Source: JAEUOS01 sp965279115 (GTDB lineage: Bacteria; Pseudomonadota; Gammaproteobacteria; Burkholderiales; JAEUOS01). Taken from it: a stretch of DNA of 64,000 nucleotides. Positions 34,051 through 42,543 of the stretch are shown here, piece by piece; the first letter of the stretch is position 1; each line of letters begins with the position of its first letter. The notes under the pieces were generated by a model that worked only from the letters and a program-made list of their open reading frames with translations, did no database searches and was not told the DNA's origin. A program made the translations under genes and the position numbers. The stretch is from assembly GCA_965279115.1 (NCBI GenBank), contig OZ257137.1:6014001-6078000 (forward strand). Reading direction: 5' to 3'.

Positions 34051-36426
34051 TCAGGCGATCACACCCGACTGTTGCAACCCGGCGATCTCCTCAGCCGACA
34101 AGCCGAGGATCTCACCGAACACGTATTCATTGTGCTGCCCTGTGGTGGGACCGCAGCGGTCCACCACAGGCGCGAAATCCGGGAAACGCCAGGGTGCGCT
34201 GCACAGGGTGTCTTCACCGTAGACAGGCAGTTCGACCCGGTGGCGCGATCCGCGCGCGAGGAAATGCGGATGCCGCCATTGCTCTTCGACCGACAGCACC
34301 GGCATGCATGCCACACCGGCGGCCTGCAAGCGGCTCACCAGGAGGTCGCGCTGGTTTGCCTGTGTCCATTGCCCGATCAGGCCGTCGAGTTCGACCGCAT
34401 GGGTCAAGCGGCCGCGGGCGGTCGCAAAGCACGCCTCGCCGGTCCAGGACGCGTCCCCGATCACGCTGCTGAGCGCCTTCCATTGCATGTCATCCGCCAC
34501 CGACAGGGCGAGCCAGGCATCGTCGCCGCGGGCACGATAAACGCCGTGCGGCGCCATGCCGGGATGCGCATTTCCCATCGTCGCGGGCTGCACGCCGCGC
34601 ACCTGGCTTTCAAGAAAATACGGCCGCAGGCCGCCCAGCAGGGCCTCGTTCTGCGAGAGGTCGATATAGCAACCCTGACCGGTCAGCCGCGCGCGGCGCA
34701 GCGCCGCCAGCACGGCCACCAGCCCGTGGGCGGTGGCGTTGGGGTCGCCAAGCGCCACATTGAGCGCGCCGATCGGTGCCTCGTTCCGGTAACCCACCAG
34801 CGCCTCCATGCCGACGAAGCTCGACATCGTCGGGGCATAGGCCCGCATGGTGGCGAGTTCGCCGAACTGACCGGCCGACGACATGGCCAGCATGACAAGA
34901 CGCGGATTGACTGCCCGCAGCGTTTCATAGCCCAGGCCGGTGCGCTCCATCGACCCGGGCGACATGTTCTCGACCACCAGGTCGCTTGAGGCGACCAACT
35001 GCTTGAGCAGTTCCACCGCGCGCGGTTCCTTGGCGTTGAGCGTGATGCCCAGCTTCCCGTGGTTGACCTGGTGGTACATCGGCGACATTTCCTTCGAGGG
35101 GCCGTCCACGAATCGCCCGTCGCGCATCACCTTGCCGGAAAGTCTCAGGTTGTCGGGCCGATTCGCATGTTCGACCTTGATGACCTGCGCCCCCAGTTCG
35201 CACAACAAAGTGCTGACCCACGGCGCCGACCATACCCAGCCGAAGTCGAGGATGCGCATGCCCGCGAGCGGTCTGGCGTCGGCTTCAGCCAGCGCGGCAG
35301 GCACGGTCGCGCGCGGCCCGGACAGCAGCTCGTGCGCAATGTTCACGGCTCCGGCGTCACGCGAAGCGGACGCACGGAACGGCAAGCCCGGCAGGACCAC
35401 CTCCCGGCCGGCAAGCCGGGCGGTCTCGAAAAAGCCGCGTTCTGCGAAATGCGGCGTGCGCAGGACTTCGTCCATGCCGCGCAGGGGCGCGACGATCAGG
35501 TTGTTGGCCAGGGCGATGGACTCAAGCTCGGCCTTGGAATGGCTCGCGAACCAGGGTGCCACGAGCGCATCGACCTCTTCCGGATAGCGGGTGCCCATGG
35601 CGCGCAGTTCCTGGTAACGCGGTTCAGCCGCCCAGGCCGGATTGCCCATGGCCGCCACCAGGCGCTGCCATTCCTCGCGCGTGCGCCCGCATATGCATAC
35701 CGCGCCATCCTTGCAGGGAAGGATGACGAAAGGATAGGCGCCACCGGAACCCGAGGCACGCCGGCCGCTGCGCGCCCACTTCAATCCATGGTGGACATAA
35801 AAGCGGCAGTTGCCCGCCACATAGCTCGCGAGCACGTCGGCCAGAGCGATGTCGACCACTCGCCCGCGACCGTCGCCATCGCGCACGTTGAGCGCCAGCA
35901 ATATGCCCGAGGCCAGCATGGCGCCAGCCTGGTGCTCGACGATGCCCGGCGGCAGGCTCAATGGCTCCCGGCCGGGTTCGCCCAGCACCCATGCCATGGC
36001 CGCGAGCGCCTGTGCCTCCAGGCTGCCGCCCGGCAGGCCCGCATAGGGACCGTGCAGCCCGAACGTGGACGCCATGCCGATCACCAGTTGCGGCAGCCGC
36101 GCTTGCAGGGAGTCGGGCGCGATCCCGGCCCCGGCGAGCGCCTGGGGCGCATCACACAGGAACACGTCGCATGACACGAGGCATGCCGCCAGGCCCGCCT
36201 CGTCCGGCGGCAGCGCCGCGACCGCTTTGCCGGTCGAGAGCGATACCCTCGCGAGTTCAGTGGCGTCGTTTGGGTCTTGCGGCTTGGCTGCCGGGTCAAC
36301 CAGCCGCGTGACCTGCGCCCCCATGTGCGAGAGCAACCAGCCCGCATACCCTGCCGCGATGCCGGCCCCCGGTCCGGCGTATTCGATCACCCGCAGGGCG
36401 CTACCCGCAGCGCTCGCAACCGTCAT
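34051..36426 (-). CDS. Double-domain class III CoA transferase (CaiB/BaiF)
   Basis: 791 residues from the ATG at 36426, which has a GGAATGAGGC ribosome binding site; a longer frame (36456) overlaps the Bug gene. Two complete CaiB/BaiF units of about 390 residues are fused. The second is canonical (MRILDFGWVWSAPWVSTLLCELGAQVIKVEH, nucleophile Asp in CYIDLSQNEALL). The first is more diverged but still has an Asp at the matching place (VVDIALADVL). Single-domain enzymes form interlocked dimers, so the fusion could be an intramolecular dimer. It moves CoA between carboxylic acids, activating the operon's substrate. Confidence 0.9.
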   Translation of the reverse strand: MTVASAAGSALRVIEYAGPGAGIAAGYAGWLLSHMGAQVTRLVDPAAKPQDPNDATELARVSLSTGKAVAALPPDEAGLAACLVSCDVFLCDAPQALAGAGIAPDSLQARLPQLVIGMASTFGLHGPYAGLPGGSLEAQALAAMAWVLGEPGREPLSLPPGIVEHQAGAMLASGILLALNVRDGDGRGRVVDIALADVLASYVAGNCRFYVHHGLKWARSGRRASGSGGAYPFVILPCKDGAVCICGRTREEWQRLVAAMGNPAWAAEPRYQELRAMGTRYPEEVDALVAPWFASHSKAELESIALANNLIVAPLRGMDEVLRTPHFAERGFFETARLAGREVVLPGLPFRASASRDAGAVNIAHELLSGPRATVPAALAEADARPLAGMRILDFGWVWSAPWVSTLLCELGAQVIKVEHANRPDNLRLSGKVMRDGRFVDGPSKEMSPMYHQVNHGKLGITLNAKEPRAVELLKQLVASSDLVVENMSPGSMERTGLGYETLRAVNPRLVMLAMSSAGQFGELATMRAYAPTMSSFVGMEALVGYRNEAPIGALNVALGDPNATAHGLVAVLAALRRARLTGQGCYIDLSQNEALLGGLRPYFLESQVRGVQPATMGNAHPGMAPHGVYRARGDDAWLALSVADDMQWKALSSVIGDASWTGEACFATARGRLTHAVELDGLIGQWTQANQRDLLVSRLQAAGVACMPVLSVEEQWRHPHFLARGSRHRVELPVYGEDTLCSAPWRFPDFAPVVDRCGPTTGQHNEYVFGEILGLSAEEIAGLQQSGVIA

Positions 36427-36433
36427 GCCTGCC

Positions 36434-37444
36434 TCATTCCGGCTGGATGCCGGCACCGCGCGCGAGGTCGCGCCACTTGCGTGTCTCGCCGACCACCCAT
36501 TCGCGCAACTCCGCAGGGGACGTGGGCGCGGCGTCCATGCCCATGCCGGTCAGGCGATCGGCGACCTCCTTGTCGCGCAGTATCCGGCCGATCTCGTCGT
36601 TGAGGCGGCGCACCACCGCCTCGGGGGTCTTGGCCGGCGCGAACGCGGCGATGAAGCCCACCAGCTCGTAGCCGGCAACACCCGCCTCCTGCAGGGTGGG
36701 CATGTCGGGCATGGCGGCGGACCGCTTCGCACTCGACACACCGAGCCCCTTGAGCGCGCCCGAACGGATATGCGGCAGCATCAGGGCGATGTCGCCGAAC
36801 AGCATCTGGATCTGGCCGCCGCGCAGATCGGTGAGCGCCTGCACGTTGGACTTGTAGGGCACGCTGAAAATGTCGATGCCCGCCTTGGACTTGAGCATCT
36901 CGGAAGCCAGGCGCGCCGAACCCGTGCCATTGCCAAAGCCGATCTTGCCGGGGTTCCCCCTGGCGTAAGCAATGAACTCCTGCACCGTGTTCGCGGGCAC
37001 ACTGTTGTTGACCGAAAGCACCAGCGCGGCGATGCCCATGCGGGTGATCGGCTCGAAATCGTTGACCGGGTCGTAGGGCAGGTTCTTGAGGAAGCTGGCA
37101 TTGCCCGCGTGGGTGGTGTTGGTACCGATAAGCAGGGTGTGGCCGTCAGGCGCGGCTCGCGCCACCGCCTGGGCGGCGATGACGCCGCTGCCGCCCGGCT
37201 GGTTCTCCACCAGCACGGAGGTGCCAAGCACCTTCGCAAGGCGCTCGGCGACGATGCGCGTCAGCGTGTCGGTGGCCCCGCCCGCACCCACCGATACAAC
37301 CATGCGCACCGGCCTGCCGGCAAACGTATCCTGTGCCACAGCGGGCGCACCGATCGTCAATGCCAACCCGATTGCAGTGGAATTGAGCAGCCGCATCATT
37401 GCCTGCGGCACAGCGCTCGCAGCTTTCCGATTATCTTCATTCAT
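36434..37444 (-). CDS. Bug/TctC family solute receptor
   Basis: 336 residues from the ATG at 37444 (CGGAGAC upstream). Signal peptide cleaves near AVA-QDT. Family motifs: GRPVRMVVSVGAGGATDTLT, VENQPGGSGVIAAQAVARAA, PDGHTLLIGTNTTHAGN, FLKNLPYDPVNDFEPIT. It binds a carboxylate-like solute in the periplasm. It sits 7 bp before the double CoA transferase and 37 bp after the HTD2-type hydratase, so its ligand is probably the acid degraded by this operon. Confidence 0.93.
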   Translation of the reverse strand: MNEDNRKAASAVPQAMMRLLNSTAIGLALTIGAPAVAQDTFAGRPVRMVVSVGAGGATDTLTRIVAERLAKVLGTSVLVENQPGGSGVIAAQAVARAAPDGHTLLIGTNTTHAGNASFLKNLPYDPVNDFEPITRMGIAALVLSVNNSVPANTVQEFIAYARGNPGKIGFGNGTGSARLASEMLKSKAGIDIFSVPYKSNVQALTDLRGGQIQMLFGDIALMLPHIRSGALKGLGVSSAKRSAAMPDMPTLQEAGVAGYELVGFIAAFAPAKTPEAVVRRLNDEIGRILRDKEVADRLTGMGMDAAPTSPAELREWVVGETRKWRDLARGAGIQPE

Positions 37445-37481
37445 CGCTTGTCTCCGTTTTGTGTGATGCAAGGCCCGGACC

Positions 37482-38327
37482 TCAGGCCGCACGCGCCTCG
37501 TAAGCGGTCACGCCACCGGCATCAACGGCCCATAGGTGCCACTCATTGCCATCCTGGCGCAGGTTCAGCGCGAGTTCCCGGCCGCAAAACATCGGCGCGA
37601 CATTGCGCGCGCTGAAATTGACGGGCTCGCGCCCCACCGTGGCGCGGAACATCTCGAGCAGGAACATGCCCGGTATGCTGCCGTTGACCACCAACGCCGG
37701 ATACCCTTCAGTCCCGCTCGCGTAGGGAAAGTCATAGTGGATTCGGTGCGGATTGTCGGTAATGGATGAATAGCGGAACAAAAGCGGCTCGGTCGGCAAC
37801 AGGGTCCTGGTTACCTCCGCCACTGGCAGCCCCGGGCGCGCGCCCGGCGCGGCCGCCGCTCCCGTCATCGGGTTTGCCGACGCGGCTTCGCGCAGGACAT
37901 AGTCGTTGGTTTCAACCAGCGCCGGCGCGCCCTCGCCTGCTACGAAGATGCGATGTTCCACGTGCAGCAATGCAAATCGCCCGGACCGCCCTTCCTTGAT
38001 GCGCGCCTCCCCTTGCCGCGATTCCCGCCGGACCTGCGCGCCGATGGGGATCGGCCGGTCGAAACGCATCTGCCGGCCCCCCATCATCAGGCGCGGCAGG
38101 CCGATGTCCGGGATCACCAGGCCGAGGCCGGCGGCGCCGTCATGCCGCAGCTCGGATTGCCGCGTCGGCGGATTGAACATGCAGACATGCCAGCCGCAGG
38201 GCAGCGCATCACCTTCACGCAGCGTGAGCGGGTCGCGGTCGAGCATGGCCGCCAGGCGGCGCACCAGCGGCAGCGCGCAGACATCCTCCGCAGTTTCGCA
38301 ATGCAGCACCGTGGATTCCTGTGTCAT
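37482..38327 (-). CDS. HTD2/mesaconyl-C4-CoA hydratase-like protein
   Basis: 281 residues from the ATG at 38327, which overlaps the thiolase-like gene's stop (ATGA); the frame continues upstream only as a shadow of that gene. The C-terminal hot-dog domain holds the hydratase-2 signature FRYSSITDNPHRIHYDFPYA with the Asp/His pair, then GYPALVVNGSIPGMFL. The N-terminal domain is a degenerate FAS1-like dehydratase unit. Similar proteins hydrate mesaconyl-C4-CoA or reversibly dehydrate 3-hydroxyacyl-CoAs. It acts in the same pathway as the flanking thiolase-like protein and CoA transferase. Confidence 0.85.
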   Translation of the reverse strand: MTQESTVLHCETAEDVCALPLVRRLAAMLDRDPLTLREGDALPCGWHVCMFNPPTRQSELRHDGAAGLGLVIPDIGLPRLMMGGRQMRFDRPIPIGAQVRRESRQGEARIKEGRSGRFALLHVEHRIFVAGEGAPALVETNDYVLREAASANPMTGAAAAPGARPGLPVAEVTRTLLPTEPLLFRYSSITDNPHRIHYDFPYASGTEGYPALVVNGSIPGMFLLEMFRATVGREPVNFSARNVAPMFCGRELALNLRQDGNEWHLWAVDAGGVTAYEARAA

Positions 38328-39787
38328 GGCAGCCAGCCGTTGTGCTCGACGCGAACCGTCCGGCCGACGAATTCGCTTTCCTGCAGGCGGGCGATCAACC
38401 CGGCGTCTTCGCTGGTGACAAGGGCGCGCCGCCCGTCCGGCGTATCGGCCAGAGCAATGGCGCGCGGCGCCTGGCCGCGACCATGGAGTACCGTGTACCC
38501 GGCAACACGGGCATCGCCCGAAAAATCCTCCAGCACGTCCCGCGTGCCGATTTCCGCAGCCACCTGCGTTGACAGGTCCGCATGCACAAAGGGTTTCGGC
38601 GGTTTCGCCATGGTCCACAAGCCAAACGCCTGCTTGGTAAGAATGCCGGACACCGATGACACCAGCGCCGTCTTGCCGTGCCCTTGGCGCATGAGCTCGC
38701 CAGCGCGCGCCGTCGACTGCAACACGTAGTTGTTGTACGGCCCCCCCGCGAAAGGCATGCCGCCGGTGACGGTCAGGTCGCGCGTCAGCGGCAGCCCGAG
38801 TTCCGCGGCATAAGCCTCGACCGCGATCGGAAAGCAGCTATACAGTTCAACCAGGTCGATCGCATCGGATGCAAGTTCAAGCGCCGCCAGCGCGGCGCGC
38901 CCGGTGATGCCCGCACCGGGGCAGGCGGCGAGTTCCGCGCGCGCCGATACCGCGACCATGTGGTTGGACTCCGTGCTCGCAGCCGCATACACCCAGCGAT
39001 CGCGCGGAATGCCGAGCTGCGCGGCGCGCGCAGCCGAGCAGAACAACAAGGCGGCCGCCTGGTCGACGTTCCAGGTCGAGCAATGGTAGCGGGTGTAGGG
39101 AAAGGCCTGCATGGGGTTGCGTTCACCGGCTTCGCGGATGGTGACGGCGTCAACCGGTTTTCTTTGCCAGGCATGGGGGTTGGCGGCGGCGATCTGCGAA
39201 AACCGCTCGGCAAGTTGCGCGAGACGGTCGCGATGTTCCGCCACCGACCAGCCATGGCGCGCCCGGTAGGCGCTTTCCATCATGGCGTACAGCGACACCG
39301 GCATCTTGAGCCCGGCGCGCTTTTCGGCCGGATGGCGCAGTTCCTCCTTGGGCGCGAGGTAGACGTCGGGCTCATCCTCCTGGCTACGCTCCGGCGCCTC
39401 GCGCCCGGCGATTTGCGCACGCAACAGGCGATACCCGGCATCCGCGCCCGCCACCAGCGTGGTGTGGCACTCGCCGCGGGCGATGCGCGCGCAGGCCTCG
39501 CCGATCAAGGTTTGTTGCAATACACCGACACTGGCCAGCACCGTCACCGCGGCTTCGGCACCTATCGCGAGGGCGATCTCGCCGGCCGGATTGCGGTAGC
39601 GCCAGCGGCCGCGCGGTACCGCGATGTACCCGGCCCCGGCCAACGCTGCGACCGTACCGGAATCGATGCCGGCGGCCGCGACCGCTTCCAGCATGAGGTC
39701 CATCGGTTCCAGCGCATTCTCGAAATTTTCCTCGCGACGCGCGGCCGTGCCGATGCCGACCAGGACCGGTATGCGATCGGGATTCAT
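38324..39787 (-). CDS. Thiolase-superfamily protein with extra C-terminal domain (type 1 thiolase-like)
   Basis: 487 residues. The thiolase fold is seen in ESNHMVAVSARAEL, DAIDLVELYSCFPIAVEAY and TGGMPFAGGPYNNYVLQS. The region where thiolases have the nucleophilic Cys reads TVLASVGVLQQTLIGEACARIARGE, with no Cys at the nucleophile position. About 80 C-terminal residues form an added beta-domain (ARVAGYTVLHGRGQAPRAIA). This matches the thiolase-like group annotated acetyl-CoA acetyltransferase in acid-degrading bacteria, which are unlikely to be ordinary thiolases. It overlaps the GntR gene upstream and the hydratase downstream, both by 4 bp. Confidence 0.85.
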   Translation of the reverse strand: MNPDRIPVLVGIGTAARREENFENALEPMDLMLEAVAAAGIDSGTVAALAGAGYIAVPRGRWRYRNPAGEIALAIGAEAAVTVLASVGVLQQTLIGEACARIARGECHTTLVAGADAGYRLLRAQIAGREAPERSQEDEPDVYLAPKEELRHPAEKRAGLKMPVSLYAMMESAYRARHGWSVAEHRDRLAQLAERFSQIAAANPHAWQRKPVDAVTIREAGERNPMQAFPYTRYHCSTWNVDQAAALLFCSAARAAQLGIPRDRWVYAAASTESNHMVAVSARAELAACPGAGITGRAALAALELASDAIDLVELYSCFPIAVEAYAAELGLPLTRDLTVTGGMPFAGGPYNNYVLQSTARAGELMRQGHGKTALVSSVSGILTKQAFGLWTMAKPPKPFVHADLSTQVAAEIGTRDVLEDFSGDARVAGYTVLHGRGQAPRAIALADTPDGRRALVTSEDAGLIARLQESEFVGRTVRVEHNGWLP

Positions 39788-40590
39788 GATGCGCGCGTCG
39801 TTGCGCGGGTTCGCACCTTGACTGCCTCGGCCTTGACCGCGATCTCGAGGTGCCGCGCATAGGCCTGCAGGTCGCGCTCGACGCGCTGGCGCGCCAGGTC
39901 GGCCTGCCCGGCCTCGATGGCCTGCAGGATGCGGCGATGCGCATGGGTGACCAGTGCGCGCACGTCCGGCGACGCGAAATGCTCGAAGCGCGACGCTTCG
40001 AACATCAACTCGGAAATCGACGCCGTGAAAGCACGCAACAGGTCGTTGTGGCTGGCCACCGCCAGCGCGGTATGCCAGTTGACGTTTTCCATCAGGAAAC
40101 CCGGCACGTCGTCGACGGCCGCCGCGTCAAGCCGGGTGGAAATCTGCTTGAGTGCCGCCAGGTCTTCAGGCGTACGGTTGCGTGCAGCCAGCGTCGCGAC
40201 CATCGGCTCGAGGGCCTGGCGCGCCTCGACCAGGGCGCGCAGCGACACGCTGTGGCCCTTGGCGAAAAGGCTGATGTGGCTTGCAAGCAAGGCATCGGTC
40301 GGCTTGGAAACCACCGATCCTCCGTAACGGCCGGCGCGCGTGCGTACCAGGCCCTGCGCCTCGAGGATGCGCAAGGCCTCGCGAACCGATCCGCGCCCCA
40401 GGCCGGTGGCGCTGACCAGTTCGCGCTCGGTCGGCAGGGAGGAACCCGGCGGAAACGCGCCGCCAAGAATCTGCTGCTGCAGGCGCTCGGCCAGAACGTC
40501 GCACGACTTCGGAACGTTGATCGCGCCCAGCGCGCCCAGCATGGTGCCGGCGTCGTGGGCGGGCAGTTCCATCGCATCGGATATTGGCAT
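39784..40590 (-). CDS. GntR family regulator, FadR/FCD type
   Basis: 268 residues as annotated from 40590. Winged helix-turn-helix at about 28-95 (LAERLQQQILGGAFPPGS, ATGLGRGSVREALRILEAQG) and a helical FCD effector domain (ALVEARQALEPMVATLAARN, NVNWHTALAVASHNDLL, VTHAHRRILQAIEAGQADLA). First gene of its operon. The strong minus-strand promoter at 40597-40625 would start transcription about at the start codon, so the message may be leaderless, or the true start may be Met7 (40572) or Met17. It presumably represses both divergent units through the palindrome at 40609-40620. Confidence 0.92.
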   Translation of the reverse strand: MPISDAMELPAHDAGTMLGALGAINVPKSCDVLAERLQQQILGGAFPPGSSLPTERELVSATGLGRGSVREALRILEAQGLVRTRAGRYGGSVVSKPTDALLASHISLFAKGHSVSLRALVEARQALEPMVATLAARNRTPEDLAALKQISTRLDAAAVDDVPGFLMENVNWHTALAVASHNDLLRAFTASISELMFEASRFEHFASPDVRALVTHAHRRILQAIEAGQADLARQRVERDLQAYARHLEIAVKAEAVKVRTRATTRAS

Positions 40591-40612
40591 GCCGGAAATA
40601 TAAGTATATTAT
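40584..40612 (+). promoter_or_regulatory. Promoter of the crotonase-Bug operon
   Basis: TTGGCA (40584-40589), 17 bp, TATTAT (40607-40612): both boxes match the sigma-70 consensus at five of six positions. The -10 overlaps the palindrome at 40609-40620. Confidence 0.65.
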
Positions 40613-40625
40613 GCGCATAAGTCAA
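40597..40625 (-). promoter_or_regulatory. Promoter of the GntR-FCD operon
   Basis: On the minus strand TTGACT (40625-40620), 17 bp, TATATT (40602-40597). Both boxes are near-consensus. The predicted start of transcription coincides with the annotated start codon of the regulator. Confidence 0.6.
40609..40620. promoter_or_regulatory. Probable operator: perfect 12-bp palindrome
   Basis: TTATGCGCATAA is a perfect palindrome covering the -10 of one promoter and lying in the spacer of the other. A second, looser repeat GTCA-N6-TGAC follows at 40621-40634. It is the obvious binding site for the GntR-FCD protein. Confidence 0.6.
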
Positions 40626-40697
40626 TTGTATGACCATAGAAGGCTGAGGCTTGCGCCCCCCGCAGGCGTACTGCGGCCCGTATCGGAGGCAATCCCG

Positions 40698-41513
40698 ATG
40701 TCCCACCTGCTGGTCGAGCGACGCGAAAGCGTCGCCATCGTCACCCTGAATCGCCCCGAGAAGCGCAACGCCATGTCGCCGGAAATGGTGGTGCGGCTGG
40801 CAGGGTTCTGGAAGGAAATCGCCGCCGACGACACGGTGCGTGCCGTGGTGGTCACCGGCGCTGGCGACCAGGCCTTTTCCGCCGGCGGCGACCTCGGCAG
40901 CCTGATCCCCCTGATGATGCGGGCCCGGGAGCCACAGGGCGAATGGGAACAACGCTTTGCCGCGGACCGCAAGCAACTCGGCGCGGCGATCCTGCGCAAC
41001 GCCACCTTCTTCAAGCCGGTGATCGCCGCCATCAACGGCCATGCGCTGGCGGGCGGCGCCGAATTCGTGTTCGCCACCGACTTGCGGGTCATGTCCGAGA
41101 CGGCCACCATCGGTGTCACGGAAGTGCGCCGCGGGCTGATCGCCAGTGGCGGCTCCCTGGTACGCCTGGCGCGCCAGGTGTCCTGGGCGCATGCGATGGA
41201 ACTGTTGTTGCTGGGCGAGGCGGTATCGGCGCAGCAGGCGCTGGCGATGGGCCTGGTCAACCGCGTTGTGGCGCCCGACCAGGTACTTCCGACCGCGCTG
41301 GAACTGGCGCGCCGCCTGTGCCTCGGCGCGCCGGTGGCGCTGGAAAAAACCAAGGAAGTGATGGTGCGCTCCAGCGGCCGGCCCTTCGAGGACGCGTTCG
41401 CGATCGAGATCGAGTGCACCCGCGAAAACGCGAAAATGGACGACGCGCGCGAAGGCCCGCGGGCGTTCATGGAAAAGCGCGCCCCGGTTTTCCGGGGACG
41501 TGCGCCGAGATGA
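40698..41513 (+). CDS. Enoyl-CoA hydratase/isomerase (crotonase family)
   Basis: 271 residues from the ATG at 40698 with CGGAGG upstream; earlier in-frame starts run into the regulatory region. Crotonase fold: oxyanion-hole segments FSAGGDLGSL and NGHALAGGAEF. Both catalytic acids are in place (Glu in GVTEVRRGL and Glu in HAMELLLLGE), so hydratase activity is expected. It acts on a 2-enoyl-CoA in the pathway of the divergent operon. It is followed 46 bp later by a Bug receptor gene. Confidence 0.92.
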   Translation: MSHLLVERRESVAIVTLNRPEKRNAMSPEMVVRLAGFWKEIAADDTVRAVVVTGAGDQAFSAGGDLGSLIPLMMRAREPQGEWEQRFAADRKQLGAAILRNATFFKPVIAAINGHALAGGAEFVFATDLRVMSETATIGVTEVRRGLIASGGSLVRLARQVSWAHAMELLLLGEAVSAQQALAMGLVNRVVAPDQVLPTALELARRLCLGAPVALEKTKEVMVRSSGRPFEDAFAIEIECTRENAKMDDAREGPRAFMEKRAPVFRGRAPR

Positions 41514-41559
41514 TGTTTCCCGCGCCCCATATCAATCCAACAGACCGAAAGAGACAGAC

Positions 41560-42543
41560 ATGAAACCCGGACTGCAACATCCTCTTCTGCGCATGGCGGC
41601 CGCGCTTGCCCTTGCAGCCGCCGCCTTCGGTGTTGTCGCACAGGAAGCCTATCCGAACCGGCCGGTGAAAATCATCATCGGCTTCGGCCCCGGCTCCGGC
41701 ACCGACATCATGGCGCGCATGCTGGGCGAGGAACTCCGGCAGAACATGGGCCAGCCCTTCGTGGTCGACAACCGCCCGGGCGCGGCAGCGCAGATCGCCG
41801 CCGGCGCGGTGGCCAAGGCACCGCCCGACGGCTACACCCTGTTCTTCACCTCGAACTCCTCGCATTCGGTCAATCCGCATATCTTCAAGAAGCTGCCCTA
41901 CGACCCGATTGCCGATTTCACGCCGGTCGGCGGGGTTGCCTACTTCCCCTTCATCCTGGCGGTCAACACCAACGTGCCGGCACGCACACCGCAGGAATTC
42001 GTCACCTTCGCCAACGCCAACAAGGGCAAGTTGTTCTATGCCTACGGCACCCCTACCGTGCAGATCCCCGCGGCGGCCTTGAGCAGGTTGCTCAAGCTCG
42101 ACGCGGTGGGCGTGCCCTACAAGAGCAGCCCCGCCGCCCTCACCGATGTGATCGGCGGACAGGCTCAGTTCCTGGTGGTCGATCTCGCCTCGGCCCGCCC
42201 GCACCTGCAATCCGGCAAGCTGCGCGCGCTGGGCGTGACCACCTCGAAACGCTCGGCACTGGCGCCGGATCTGCCCACCATAGAGGAAACGCTCGGCCTG
42301 CGCGATTTCGACCTGGCCGCCTGGACCGGCGTGTTCGGACCGGCCGGCATGCCGCGCGAGGTGACCGAGAAGCTTTCTGCCGCCCTGCTGCAGGTATTGG
42401 CCAAACCGGACGTGCGCGAACGCATTCAGGCCGCAGGCGCGGAGCCGACGCCTTCGGACATTTCAACTTTTACCGCGCTGGTCAGGCGGCAGCTCGAAGT
42501 GTGGGGCCGCAAGGTCGCCGACGCCGGCATTCAGCCGGAGTAG
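41560..42543 (+). CDS. Bug/TctC family solute receptor
   Basis: 327 residues from the ATG at 41560. Signal peptide cleaves near VVA-QEA. Hallmarks: YPNRPVKIIIGFGPGSGTDI, VDNRPGAAAQIAAGAVAKAP, PDGYTLFFTSNSSHSVN, KLPYDPIADFTPVG, VPYKSSPAALTDVIGGQ. A periplasmic binder of an unknown carboxylate. It ends with a 13-bp convergent overlap with the FAD/NAD(P) gene of the large minus-strand cluster, with no terminator between them. Confidence 0.93.
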   Translation: MKPGLQHPLLRMAAALALAAAAFGVVAQEAYPNRPVKIIIGFGPGSGTDIMARMLGEELRQNMGQPFVVDNRPGAAAQIAAGAVAKAPPDGYTLFFTSNSSHSVNPHIFKKLPYDPIADFTPVGGVAYFPFILAVNTNVPARTPQEFVTFANANKGKLFYAYGTPTVQIPAAALSRLLKLDAVGVPYKSSPAALTDVIGGQAQFLVVDLASARPHLQSGKLRALGVTTSKRSALAPDLPTIEETLGLRDFDLAAWTGVFGPAGMPREVTEKLSAALLQVLAKPDVRERIQAAGAEPTPSDISTFTALVRRQLEVWGRKVADAGIQPE

